Source: an uncultured Bacteroidota bacterium (GTDB lineage: Bacteria; Bacteroidota; Bacteroidia; Bacteroidales; UBA12481). From it: DNA of 64,000 bases. The DNA lies in contig CAINOB010000062.1 in assembly GCA_903851365.1 (NCBI GenBank), forward strand, positions 1-64,000. Direction: 5' to 3'. The notes under the pieces were generated by a model. That model was not told the DNA's origin and made no database searches. It saw only the letters and a program-made list of their open reading frames with translations. Within the stretch, counting starts at the first letter, position 1. Every line of letters begins with the position of its first letter. Position numbers and translations under genes: made by a program. Shown here in pieces: positions 19,676 through 29,591 of the stretch.

Positions 19676-21009
19676 TGTTTGATTAATCGGGTTTTCCCTA
19701 ATTCATTGCCATTCTTGTCGCTGGCCTTTAAAATATAGGATCCGGGCAACACTTTATTCAGATTCAGCTGATAACGTATGTCAGATCCATTTGAATTGAC
19801 AGTTTCCTCAAAAACTTTCTGCCCTGTCATGGAATATACCGCAAGAATAAATGTGCCGGCTTTAGGTAAAGTTATCTGAACAAGAGTGAGCTTGCCTGCC
19901 GGATTTGGAAAGCAAAATATTCCCGGTGGTTCCGTAGCTATGGGATCGGTTCCAAGATTGAGGAAATCAGAAAACAGCTCTTTCGACATTTTGACCCAGC
20001 CCGCAGGCAAATACGGATTTTCAGGATTATTCATTTCGGTGATTCTGCTTACCGCATGTTCTCCATCATAAACAATTGTAAACCTTTCTCCTAATTCAAT
20101 GGTCCAGGCGCCAGCTACCCAACTTTCGACAGAAAACAAAGTCAGGTTATTATGACTGTCAATTTCCTCATTATAACGGTAATAATTATTATAGACTTTC
20201 GCTACAGAATCCCAAGCTAAGTCGGTGATCGTCCAACTTGACTGTCCATAAAAACTATAAATGGTCTTACCATTTGGAATCCAGGCCGTTCCAGTCCAAA
20301 ATTCCGTAAGAATATAATCAAACTCTTCCGTACCGGCATAGTAGTAAGTTGATCTGTACTTTGTTGTCCATGCGCCATTTTCAAAGGTTTCAGCCAACTC
20401 AGCGGTCCTGATACCATTCTCATAGGTATAGGTATATCTCCAGTCGTCGACATATGCCTGACTAGCTGCATTCCAGCCCTCAGTAGTCTCTTTAATAACT
20501 TGATCTCCATTATATTCAAAATCAGTTTTCTGCCCCCAGCTCGTTACCCAGGCACCGGCAACATAGTCATCACCTTGGTCTAGCGTCATATAGCCATGAC
20601 TGTCATATTCCAATATTTCACGAATAGAATCCACCCAAATCCCATTATTCAGCACCTGCTCGAGATATTCGGTCAATTTATTGCCGGCATTATAAGTGTA
20701 TGTGATTTTTTTATTATTTGTAGAAACACAATCCCAAAGTTCAGTCACCGTAAATCCCACAGTATTGTAAGTTTTAGTGACAGTTTTTTCGGGCACCCAG
20801 TCAGAAGTTCCCCAGCTAAACCACTCAATTTTCTTGGGCAGGTCAGTCCGGGTGCCCGATTTAAGTGCATTTTGAACAGGTCTGAATTTTTCAGGAATGA
20901 TACCAGCGACATTATGGTCAGTTTTAAAATGCTTCAGGACTGATGGTTCCTGAGCTGTTACCGTGATCATACCCATCGATAGGAGCACAATTGCAACAAA
21001 AGTTCTCAT
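19672..21009 (-). CDS. T9SS cargo protein with aromatic repeats (paralog 1)
   Basis: 445 aa. Signal peptide at residues 1-20 (MRTFVAIVLLSMGMITVTAQ). The middle consists of about 40-residue repeats rich in Tyr/Trp/Thr, with recurring cores such as FENGAWTTKYRSTYYY and YDSHGYMTLDQ. The C-terminal 75 residues are a type A T9SS sorting domain: FPNPAGKLTLVQITLPKAG, VYSMTGQKVFEE, LPGSYILKASDKNGNELGKTRLIKQ. It is probably secreted and anchored or released by T9SS. Paralogous to the next upstream gene, sharing the GKTRLIKQ end. Function unknown. The stop overlaps the ridA-like start. Confidence 0.85.
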   Translation of the reverse strand: MRTFVAIVLLSMGMITVTAQEPSVLKHFKTDHNVAGIIPEKFRPVQNALKSGTRTDLPKKIEWFSWGTSDWVPEKTVTKTYNTVGFTVTELWDCVSTNNKKITYTYNAGNKLTEYLEQVLNNGIWVDSIREILEYDSHGYMTLDQGDDYVAGAWVTSWGQKTDFEYNGDQVIKETTEGWNAASQAYVDDWRYTYTYENGIRTAELAETFENGAWTTKYRSTYYYAGTEEFDYILTEFWTGTAWIPNGKTIYSFYGQSSWTITDLAWDSVAKVYNNYYRYNEEIDSHNNLTLFSVESWVAGAWTIELGERFTIVYDGEHAVSRITEMNNPENPYLPAGWVKMSKELFSDFLNLGTDPIATEPPGIFCFPNPAGKLTLVQITLPKAGTFILAVYSMTGQKVFEETVNSNGSDIRYQLNLNKVLPGSYILKASDKNGNELGKTRLIKQ

Positions 21010-21048
21010 GGAGAGGAGATTAATGAATAGGAGAACTAAAATTACAGA

Positions 21049-21084
21049 AAAAGCTGACAGCTTTCCCGGAAGCCGTCAGCTTTT
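21049..21084 (-). terminator. Terminator between the two T9SS paralogs
   Basis: AAGCTGAC (21051-21058) pairs with GTCAGCTT (21075-21082), with further inner pairing AGCTT/AAGC. On the reverse strand the stem is followed by a T-run, so it can end transcription of the 21098-22384 gene. Confidence 0.75.
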
Positions 21085-21097
21085 TTATACCTGTCTG

Positions 21098-22384
21098 CTA
21101 TTGCTTAATCAGCCTGGTTTTTCCGATTTCGGCGCCTTGCTGGTCCCGGGCCATCAATATATAGGAACCACTGGGAACCTGCTCCAGGTTAACCGGATAA
21201 ATATAATCAGATCCATGACCGGTAAAAGTCTGCTCAATAACCTTTTGTCCGGTGACTGTCAGAACTGTCAAAGTAAAAGATTCCGATTTCAGGAGTGAGA
21301 TTCTCACAAGCGCTTGATTTCCGGCTGGATTAGGAAATACGACCATTCCGGAATCAGGCATCAGGGTAATATCTGTGCTCAGGGAAGCAAAATTGCTGAA
21401 TGCCTCTTTTAACATATTGGCCCACTGTACGGTGTTAAAAGTCTGGGTAATCCTCTGGGTCAGGTTGTTACCGGAATAAGTCAGTAGATAACGTGTAGAG
21501 GTGTAGATCATCCAGCTGGTTCCGAAATACATCTCAGCCTGGTTGAGGGTCATATTTCCGTGTGAATCATAGTTTGTTGTTGTCCGCATGGATTGCATCC
21601 AGGTATCTGCGCCAACATAAGAATACACAGTCATAATTGAAGAATTGTTTTCCAGCCATTGGTAGATCATTTTACTCGATAAAACCCATGCACCGTTTTC
21701 ATAGGAATAAGAAATGAATTGAGAAATGTTGTTCCCACTCCAGGAAACCTCCATTTTAGATTGATTAACCCAGGCATCATTCCATTGCTCCGCGATAATT
21801 GTTGAATAGCGTGCATCTGTCCCGGTATAGGTGTAGGTTTCCCTCGATGAATTTACCCATGTGGATGATTCCGATTTCCAATCCTTGACAGTCGCGACTC
21901 TCACGCGATCACCATCCAATTCATAGGCAGATTGTGTACCGGACTGCAAAACCCATGCTGTACCGGTCCATTGCTCCATCCGATTTTCCAGGTCATATCC
22001 CAGGGTATTGTAAGTTGTTGTAGTCCGTGATTGATTTTCCCAGGCGGATCCTGAATACACCTGAATGAGCTCCTCGGTTTGAAGATGCTGATTATTATAG
22101 GTATACAGATTCTTCTTTCGCACACCACCCTGATTATACTCTATGGACAACGGATCACCATTTGTGTTATAGCTGGTTTCTATTGTTTGATAAATAGCCC
22201 AGTCTACTCCCCAGTTATATTCATCAGTATGCTGCGGATAACTGCCAACTACCCCGGACTTGAGCTGTCTTGCATTCTTTTTCATTTCCTGTTTTTGAAG
22301 CCAGGGAATGTTTACAGTCTGAGCAAACACGTTCGATACCGATATGATTGCACAAACGGCAATCAACATTGCTGTTTTTTTCAT
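21098..22384 (-). CDS. T9SS cargo protein with aromatic repeats (paralog 2)
   Basis: 428 aa. Signal peptide MKKTAMLIAVCAIISVSNVFA. Central Tyr/Trp/Thr-rich repeats follow (for example ENQSRTTTTYNTLGYD and YENGAWVLSSKMIYQW). A C-terminal T9SS type A sorting domain (about 350-428) has FPNPAGNQALVRISL, TVTGQKVIEQTF and PSGSYILMARDQQGAEIGKTRLIKQ. Same architecture as the downstream neighbour, so a tandem duplication is likely. The repeats resemble YD-type repeats only loosely, and no enzyme domain is visible. An exact -7 element (TACCTTTG) stands 33 bases ahead of the start. Confidence 0.85.
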   Translation of the reverse strand: MKKTAMLIAVCAIISVSNVFAQTVNIPWLQKQEMKKNARQLKSGVVGSYPQHTDEYNWGVDWAIYQTIETSYNTNGDPLSIEYNQGGVRKKNLYTYNNQHLQTEELIQVYSGSAWENQSRTTTTYNTLGYDLENRMEQWTGTAWVLQSGTQSAYELDGDRVRVATVKDWKSESSTWVNSSRETYTYTGTDARYSTIIAEQWNDAWVNQSKMEVSWSGNNISQFISYSYENGAWVLSSKMIYQWLENNSSIMTVYSYVGADTWMQSMRTTTNYDSHGNMTLNQAEMYFGTSWMIYTSTRYLLTYSGNNLTQRITQTFNTVQWANMLKEAFSNFASLSTDITLMPDSGMVVFPNPAGNQALVRISLLKSESFTLTVLTVTGQKVIEQTFTGHGSDYIYPVNLEQVPSGSYILMARDQQGAEIGKTRLIKQ

Positions 22385-22417
22385 AACAATATTTATAAGA
22401 TTTCAATGGTTCTACAG

Positions 22418-22425
22418 CAAAGGTA
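22418..22425 (-). promoter_or_regulatory. -7 promoter element of T9SS paralog 2
   Basis: Reverse-strand TACCTTTG exactly matches TAnnTTTG. ATTG about 17 bases further upstream (22443-22446) could serve as the -33 contact. The gene therefore has its own promoter, separate from groESL. Confidence 0.5.
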
Positions 22426-22479
22426 TCATAATATTTTCCTGACAATGTATCCATTGAAAAAAGTTGCCAATATAAAAGC

Positions 22480-22606
22480 AAGAGCTTCCAACTTAAGCAG
22501 GTGGCAGGCATAAAACAAGAGCTGCCAACTTAAGCAGGAGGCAGGCATAAAACAAGAGCTGCCAACTTAAGCAGGTGGCAGGCATAAAACAAGAGCTGCC
22601 AACTTT
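22480..22606. repeat. 37-bp tandem repeat, three copies plus a partial
   Basis: Units start with AAGAGC at 22480, 22517, 22554 and 22591. Each reads AAGAGCTGCCAACTTAAGCA followed by GGTGGCAGGCATAAAAC, with one or two differences between copies. The fourth unit is cut short and forms the left arm of the groEL terminator hairpin. Each unit carries the GAGCTGCCAACTT motif seen at 2214-2300 and 3770-3872. The array appears to have grown from one arm of that hairpin. It is not a CRISPR: there are no spacers. Confidence 0.85.
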
Positions 22607-22625
22607 TCTTCAAGTTGGCAGCTCT
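22592..22625 (-). terminator. groEL terminator hairpin
   Basis: Perfect 14-bp arms AGAGCTGCCAACTT (22592-22605) and AAGTTGGCAGCTCT (22612-22625) with a 6-base loop. On the reverse strand, 35 bases after the groEL stop, the hairpin is followed by TGTTTTA. Same stem family as the gdhA terminator. Confidence 0.75.
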
Positions 22626-22660
22626 AAAATAAGACGCCGTAAAGCACCCTTATATTACTC

Positions 22661-24614
<1,954 letters not shown>

Positions 24615-24710
24615 AATTGACTATTTAGATTATTGATAAAATTTTTATAGATATGCCTTGTACATCATATTGTATGCCATCTCTCCCAAACTGACAGGTT
24701 GGCATAAAAA
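24615..24710 (-). promoter_or_regulatory. groESL upstream region
   Basis: The 96 bases between the secG terminator and groES must hold the groESL promoter. On the reverse strand, TGCCAACCTGTCAG (24690-24703) stands about 75-90 bases ahead of groES. A TGCCA/TGTCA arrangement may be a heat-shock control site, but I have only a vague recollection of similar motifs near Bacteroidota heat-shock genes. No CIRCE inverted repeat is present. Confidence 0.3.
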
Positions 24711-24738
24711 AACAATCCCCGCAAGGGCGGGGATTGTT
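24711..24738 (-). terminator. secG intrinsic terminator
   Basis: Perfect 12-bp stem AACAATCCCCGC (24711-24722) and GCGGGGATTGTT (24727-24738) with a 4-base loop. On the reverse strand it is followed by TTTTT, 19 bases past the secG stop. It ends the sigma-54-activator/lptE/TPR/secG unit. Confidence 0.92.
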
Positions 24739-24756
24739 CGGTCATCAAATGGCCTG

Positions 24757-25128
24757 TTATTTTTTCGGTGTTGCAGGAGTTGTTGGAGTTGTTGTTCCAG
24801 CAGCTGGTTTATCAGCCGGCACACCCGATGGAATCTGTGGAATTTCACTTGGATCAACAGCATTCTGAATCTGATCCTGAATTGCAGATTGCCCGGTTGT
24901 TCCACCATGGGAAATGGACAGGCTGGCTGCGATTGACAGAATGAGCAGTGCAAGGGCAAGTCCCCAAGTGGCTTTTTCTAAAAAGTCATTAGTCCTCCGG
25001 ACACCCATAATCTGAGTAGATGCTGAAAAATTAGCAGCCAATCCGCCGCCTTTTGAGTTCTGCACCAATACGATCAGACCCAGCAGCACACATACAACCA
25101 GAATGAGAATGGAAAGAAAGATATACAT
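24757..25128 (-). CDS. secG: Protein-export membrane protein SecG
   Basis: 123 aa. Two transmembrane helices (about residues 2-22 and 57-76) flank the conserved cytoplasmic loop VQNSKGGGLAANFSASTQIMGVRRTNDFLEKATW. A Pro/Thr-rich tail follows, as in other Bacteroidota SecG proteins. It supports SecYE-dependent export. It starts 11 bases after the TPR gene. Confidence 0.95.
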   Translation of the reverse strand: MYIFLSILILVVCVLLGLIVLVQNSKGGGLAANFSASTQIMGVRRTNDFLEKATWGLALALLILSIAASLSISHGGTTGQSAIQDQIQNAVDPSEIPQIPSGVPADKPAAGTTTPTTPATPKK

Positions 25129-25139
25129 ACTCTATTGAA

Positions 25140-26000
25140 TTATTGATTCTTAATAAGTTCCCTAACCGATTCAATTTGACTCGCAAAGTAAATACTTTTT
25201 TCAGGAATTTTCAAACTTAGTTTTTCATATGCTTGAATTGCTTTCTGAAAGTATCCCTGCTGAACATAAATCTTGGCCAGCGTCTCAGTCAAAAATTCAT
25301 CGTCCTCTTTTAAACTATTGACCGACACATCATTGTCGTTAACGGGAGCTTGATCAGGCCGCATGACTTTAGTCGCTGGATTTTCTATAAACCGGTCAAT
25401 CAAATCATCCGCAGGTGTTTTTCTCGAAATCCGGATATCGCCAATGGGAAATTCGTTACTTACATGCATCGACCTGACTTCCGGTTTCGGAACCCTCTTC
25501 CGGCTCAAAGGATCCATTTCAAGAAACTGCTGCATCAATTCATTTTCCGGCCCCTTTTCAACCACAAAATCGGGAGCCAGCGTTTCAAAAGGCACATCCG
25601 GCAAATTATCTTCACGGTAGGCAGGAAAGTCAAACAACAACAAATCCAGGTCAGCTATGGGCAAAAAATCCTCCACCTGCTGCACCAGCCCGGCACGCTC
25701 CTCAGGCACTTCTGACGATTCCGAAACAAAGTGAATTACTTCCTCAGCCTTTTCACCGACCTCGGTTTTCGAAACATTGAGCAGTTCAAATAACCCGCGC
25801 CGGTTGTTGGCATAAGCGGCTGTAATTTTCAGCTGACGGTTAAACCGGATATTTCCATCATTCTGCAACCCTTTGAGATAAAGCAATTGTGCAGGCTGAC
25901 AAAAAGGATATTCCGATATTATTTCGCTGAAAGCGCTTAACCCCTCAGCATCAATTTTTCCGGGAGCCTCAAGATAATCGGTAAATTTTTCCGGCTTCAT
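25140..26000 (-). CDS. TPR-containing protein of unknown function
   Basis: 286 aa, no signal peptide. The C-terminal 50 residues form a TPR-like helix pair (LTETLAKIYVQQGYFQKAIQAYEKLSLKIPEKSIYFASQIE). The N-terminal 75 residues form another helical segment (EIISEYPFCQPAQLLYLKGLQ), and an acidic linker joins the two. It sits between lptE and secG, an arrangement found in related genomes, so it may serve envelope assembly. One base separates it from lptE. Confidence 0.75.
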   Translation of the reverse strand: MKPEKFTDYLEAPGKIDAEGLSAFSEIISEYPFCQPAQLLYLKGLQNDGNIRFNRQLKITAAYANNRRGLFELLNVSKTEVGEKAEEVIHFVSESSEVPEERAGLVQQVEDFLPIADLDLLLFDFPAYREDNLPDVPFETLAPDFVVEKGPENELMQQFLEMDPLSRKRVPKPEVRSMHVSNEFPIGDIRISRKTPADDLIDRFIENPATKVMRPDQAPVNDNDVSVNSLKEDDEFLTETLAKIYVQQGYFQKAIQAYEKLSLKIPEKSIYFASQIESVRELIKNQ

Positions 26001-26001
26001 A

Positions 26002-26520
26002 TCACCAGTTCACAACCGAGCGGTTAAAAATATCTTCTATGATTTTCTCCAGGATCAACGGAACAAGCTCCCCCTCAACTTCATCTAAACCCTTGTCACT
26101 GCTGTAGTCTTCGTATGCCTGAAACTTGGTTTCGAAGTTATCCTTGGGAACCTTGCTATTCACAAACCTTACATTAATGGTAACGGTCAGTCTGTTAAGT
26201 GAGGCTTTATCGGCAATATTATTACCTGTGATAGCAATCGGCTTCGTCTCATAGCCGGTAATTTCACCTTCAAAACTCAGATCTCCATCACTGTTGACCA
26301 TATTAAGACTGGTCTGCGAGATGAATTTATCTTTCAATTTCTCAGTAATATCCTGACTTAATGACGGATACACTATCGGTGCCCGGTTAGGAAAATAAGC
26401 AATTGAGATAGTTTTGACATCCGGATTTATTGCGGCACCGGTGAATGAATAATGCACCTTACATGCCGACAGGCCGGCAGCAAGGACAATGACTATAATC
26501 AAATGAGCCAGGTTCTTCAT
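26002..26520 (-). CDS. lptE: LPS-assembly lipoprotein LptE
   Basis: 172 aa. Lipoprotein signal with lipobox LSAC (Cys20). The mature part fits the LptE fold of Bacteroidota: YSFTGAAINPDVKTISIAYFPN and a late RLTVTINVRFVN strand. It plugs LptD in the outer membrane. Overlaps the upstream sigma-54 activator by 4 bases. With kdsB and the lpx genes it adds to the LPS genes in this window. Confidence 0.88.
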   Translation of the reverse strand: MKNLAHLIIVIVLAAGLSACKVHYSFTGAAINPDVKTISIAYFPNRAPIVYPSLSQDITEKLKDKFISQTSLNMVNSDGDLSFEGEITGYETKPIAITGNNIADKASLNRLTVTINVRFVNSKVPKDNFETKFQAYEDYSSDKGLDEVEGELVPLILEKIIEDIFNRSVVNW

Positions 26521-27752
26521 TCTTCGATTCCGAATTCTTTAATTTTCCGGTATAAAGTACGTTCGCTGATACCAAGTTCCTGTGCTGCCAGCTTACGTTT
26601 ACCCTGATGCTTTCTCAGCGATTTATTTATCAGCTCAATTTCCTTATCCTGCAGCAGCAGTGATTCTTCTATGATCTCCTCGGTATCTTCAATTTGAGAA
26701 TCATCAACCCTTTTAACCTGTATCTGCGGCTGGTTAGAGATGGGAGCATTAAACCTGACATCTTGCTCCTGGTAAAGCCTGTCGAGCAGACTCTGATTGT
26801 CGGGTTCGATGAAAGGCATTCCTTCTTTTCGATCCATCAGAGTATTAACCAGCTTCTTAAGGTCGTTGACATCCCTCTTCATATCAAACAGGATCTGATA
26901 GAGTATTTCCCTTTCCGATCGGAAGGAGCGTTCTTCCGATTCACGCGGCATTAAAACCGGCAAACTCGACCGGTCGGCCGGAAGATAAAGCTTCAGCCGG
27001 TCGGCAGTGATCATCCTGTCATGCTCAATAATGGATAGCTGTTCCGTGATATTTTTTAATTGCCTGATATTTCCGGGCCATTTATAATTTTCGAGTAGCA
27101 CCTGCGATTCCTCATCGAGCCTGACTACCGGCATCATATATTTCTCAGCAAAATCCTGAGCAAACTTCCTGAACAGGAGATGAATATCTTCCTTTCGGTT
27201 CCTAAGGGGAGCTATCAATATAGGCACCGTATTCAGCCGGTAATATAAATCCTCCCTGAAACGCCCTTCCTGAACAGCCTTCTGAATATCGACATTAGTT
27301 GCGGCAACAAGCCGGATATTTGTTTTCTGAGCTTTTGATGATCCGACACGAATAAACTCACCGGTTTCAAGCACCCTTAAAAGTCGTACCTGCGTGGAAA
27401 GCGGAAGTTCACCGATCTCATCAAGAAATATCGTTCCTCCATTAGCTTCTTCGAAATACCCCTTTCTGGCTTCATGGGCTCCGGTAAACGAACCTTTTTC
27501 ATGTCCAAATAACTCAGAATCAATGGTTCCCTCCGGTATGGCACCACAGTTAACAGCACTGTAGGGACCGTGCTTGCGTGTACTATACTGATGAATGATC
27601 TGCGGAAACCGCTCCTTTCCAGTTCCACTTTCTCCTGTAATCAGCACCGAAAGATCGGTGGGAGCCACCTGAACAGCTATCTCGATAGCTCTGTGAAGAG
27701 CTGGAGAATTTCCAATAATTTCAAATCGCTGCTTTATCTTATTTACATCCAT
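26517..27752 (-). CDS. Sigma-54-dependent transcriptional activator without receiver domain
   Basis: 411 aa. AAA+ domain from about residue 10: Walker A GESGTGKE, a GSFTGA loop (consensus GAFTGA) that contacts sigma-54, Walker B GGTIFLDEIGEL, and the arginine-containing RFREDLYYRLNTVPI. A linker (about 270-360) leads to a Fis-type helix-turn-helix at the C-terminus (KRKLAAQELGISERTLYRKIKEF). No N-terminal sensory or receiver domain is present, so activity must be controlled otherwise. First gene of the lptE-TPR-secG unit, as in many Bacteroidota. Its targets are not visible here. Confidence 0.92.
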   Translation of the reverse strand: MDVNKIKQRFEIIGNSPALHRAIEIAVQVAPTDLSVLITGESGTGKERFPQIIHQYSTRKHGPYSAVNCGAIPEGTIDSELFGHEKGSFTGAHEARKGYFEEANGGTIFLDEIGELPLSTQVRLLRVLETGEFIRVGSSKAQKTNIRLVAATNVDIQKAVQEGRFREDLYYRLNTVPILIAPLRNRKEDIHLLFRKFAQDFAEKYMMPVVRLDEESQVLLENYKWPGNIRQLKNITEQLSIIEHDRMITADRLKLYLPADRSSLPVLMPRESEERSFRSEREILYQILFDMKRDVNDLKKLVNTLMDRKEGMPFIEPDNQSLLDRLYQEQDVRFNAPISNQPQIQVKRVDDSQIEDTEEIIEESLLLQDKEIELINKSLRKHQGKRKLAAQELGISERTLYRKIKEFGIEE

Positions 27753-27756
27753 ACAG

Positions 27757-27764
27757 CAAAGTTA
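27757..27764 (-). promoter_or_regulatory. -7 promoter element at the sigma-54 activator start
   Basis: The reverse strand reads TAACTTTG, an exact TAnnTTTG, only four bases ahead of the ATG. Transcription would begin at or just inside the annotated start, which implies a leaderless mRNA or a later start codon. Confidence 0.45.
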
Positions 27765-27804
27765 CTACATTCCACGTTTTTTTTAACTTCATGGTCTCAA
27801 ATAC

Positions 27805-28566
27805 ATGAACGGGAGAGTCAATAAAATGTTGCAAAACGAAGATATTCTGGGAATTATCCCTGCACGAATGGCCTCAACCCGTTTTCCGGGGAAACCGGTG
27901 GTTCTCATAAACGGTGTTCCCATGGTTATCAGGGTTTACCGTGAAGCCTCGCGAGCACTTCAAAACCTTGTTATTGCCAGTGGTGATGACGAAATAGAAG
28001 CGGTGGCCAGGCAATATGGCGCTAAGTTCGTCCATACTTCTGATGATCACACTTCCGGAACCAGCCGCTGCGCTGAAGCGATGAAAACCTATTCCGCAAA
28101 AACCGGCCAAACTTTTAAGGCCATATTAAATATTCAGGGTGATGAGCCTATGGTTAACCCTGCTGTAATCTCCGTTCTGGCAAATGATATTTCAAGGCCC
28201 GAAACAGGAATATCAACCTTGATAAAGCCTGAGGTGGATCAGGAAGCATTTAAGAACCCAAACCGGGTAAAAGTGGTGCTTAATCGCGATGGTTTTGCCC
28301 TTTATTTTTCGAGATCACCGCTGCCCTATTACCGAACTCCCGGCACAGCATGGTTTTCGCATATAGGCATGTATGCCTTTAAAAAAGAAATCCTGGAACA
28401 GATCGTTGAACTGGAGCCCGGGATCCTTGAAAACGCTGAATCCCTCGAACAGCTGCGATGGCTTGAGAATGGCTACCCTATTCATTGCTGTGAATCAAAC
28501 TATTCCGGATTCGGAATCGATTCACCCGAGGACCTTGCACTACTGTTAAAATCCGGATTACTCTGA
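27805..28566 (+). CDS. kdsB: 3-deoxy-manno-octulosonate cytidylyltransferase
   Basis: 253 aa; makes CMP-Kdo, the activated sugar joining lipid A to the LPS core. N-terminal nucleotide-binding signature IIPARMASTRFPGKPVVLINGVPM, then the central motif ILNIQGDEPMVNPAVI and the C-terminal GFGIDSPEDLALL. Residues 1-10 precede the conserved start of the family, so the ATG at 27826 is a possible alternative start. Converges on the GSCFA gene 11 bases downstream. Confidence 0.96.
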   Translation: MNGRVNKMLQNEDILGIIPARMASTRFPGKPVVLINGVPMVIRVYREASRALQNLVIASGDDEIEAVARQYGAKFVHTSDDHTSGTSRCAEAMKTYSAKTGQTFKAILNIQGDEPMVNPAVISVLANDISRPETGISTLIKPEVDQEAFKNPNRVKVVLNRDGFALYFSRSPLPYYRTPGTAWFSHIGMYAFKKEILEQIVELEPGILENAESLEQLRWLENGYPIHCCESNYSGFGIDSPEDLALLLKSGLL

Positions 28567-28577
28567 AAGCCCAGGAT

Positions 28578-29591
28578 CTACAGCAGCTGATCTCTCAAAA
28601 TCCGCACTTCCTCACTAAAATCCAGAAACGGGTAATTTATCTGCAATGATTCTATTTTCTCTATCTGCCGGGCAACAAAAAGCCGGTGAGCATCGGTAAG
28701 AAATTTTCCTGGTCGGTGGGAAGCGCCCTTCACTGCAGCATCAACCTCCTCCATCAACGGGAATGCCATCGGATCAATGCACGACTCGGCAAAACGGTTC
28801 CAGACGTACTCGATACCGGCAGTACCGGGATGCATCATATCGGAATCATAATACCGATAATCACGGAGATCATCCATAAATATCTCGTAGGATGGGAAAT
28901 AATATAGGCCGGGAAACTTTTCGAGCAACATCCCGATAAATAAAAACAAGGCTGACTTACTCATTTGGTTACCCGTGGGTCCATCTTTAAAATATCGTAC
29001 CGGGCTGATAGTCAAACAAATTCTCAAATTTTTATTCCTGCTCCACAGTTTTTCCAATACTGGAATCCAGATATCCGCCAATTCTTCCGGACCAGGTTTC
29101 CTCGTATAAAATTGATCCGCGGGCAATTGGTGACAGTTGGATACCAGCTGGTCATTACTTTTCAGATACCAGGCTTCGGTGGTGCCAAATGTCAAAATCA
29201 GCATGCCGGCCCGCTCAAGAAAGGCGGAAGATTCTTTGGCCCGCACATCTGCCGACCGGAGAAGAACATCAGGATCGGGATTTGAAAACCGGCTGTGATG
29301 CATCCAGGAGTGCCACAAATCCTGATGAAAAACAAGATTTTCCTTACTAAATCCGGTTGGATTAAGCAGATAACTCAGCTGCGATGCACTGGAGAGCGGA
29401 TTATAAACGATGCCGAAGGGATTAAGGTTGACATCAAATTTTAACCTCTTAAGCCGGTCTCCAATATGCTCTGTAAAGCACGAGCCACAAAGCATGATCG
29501 GGTCAGAATAATTTATGGGCGGGCTCAGCTGCACTGTTCCGACAACCGTCCGCAGATCGCTGCGTTTATAATAGGATGATTTTGCGTGCAT
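28578..29591 (-). CDS. GSCFA domain protein
   Basis: 337 aa, no signal peptide. The name-giving motif is in MLCGSCFTEHIGDRLKRLKFDVNLNPFGIVYNP, and the C-terminal half has YYDSDMMHPGTAGIEYVW. GSCFA proteins are related to SGNH-type hydrolases or acetyl esterases, and their substrate is unknown. The start overlaps the end of the beta-helix gene by 26 bases, so it is the last gene of the long suf-led transcription unit. Confidence 0.88.
   Translation of the reverse strand: MHAKSSYYKRSDLRTVVGTVQLSPPINYSDPIMLCGSCFTEHIGDRLKRLKFDVNLNPFGIVYNPLSSASQLSYLLNPTGFSKENLVFHQDLWHSWMHHSRFSNPDPDVLLRSADVRAKESSAFLERAGMLILTFGTTEAWYLKSNDQLVSNCHQLPADQFYTRKPGPEELADIWIPVLEKLWSRNKNLRICLTISPVRYFKDGPTGNQMSKSALFLFIGMLLEKFPGLYYFPSYEIFMDDLRDYRYYDSDMMHPGTAGIEYVWNRFAESCIDPMAFPLMEEVDAAVKGASHRPGKFLTDAHRLFVARQIEKIESLQINYPFLDFSEEVRILRDQLL

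Noticed and set aside
19672-22384. Rhs/YD-repeat toxin reading of the T9SS paralogs
   Set aside because: The repeats are only loosely similar to YD repeats, the proteins are short, no toxin tip or core cap is visible, and both end in sorting domains.
22480-22606. Possible CRISPR array (regular 37-bp period)
   Set aside because: The period is made only of repeat sequence with no unique spacers, and no cas genes are near. It is a plain tandem repeat.
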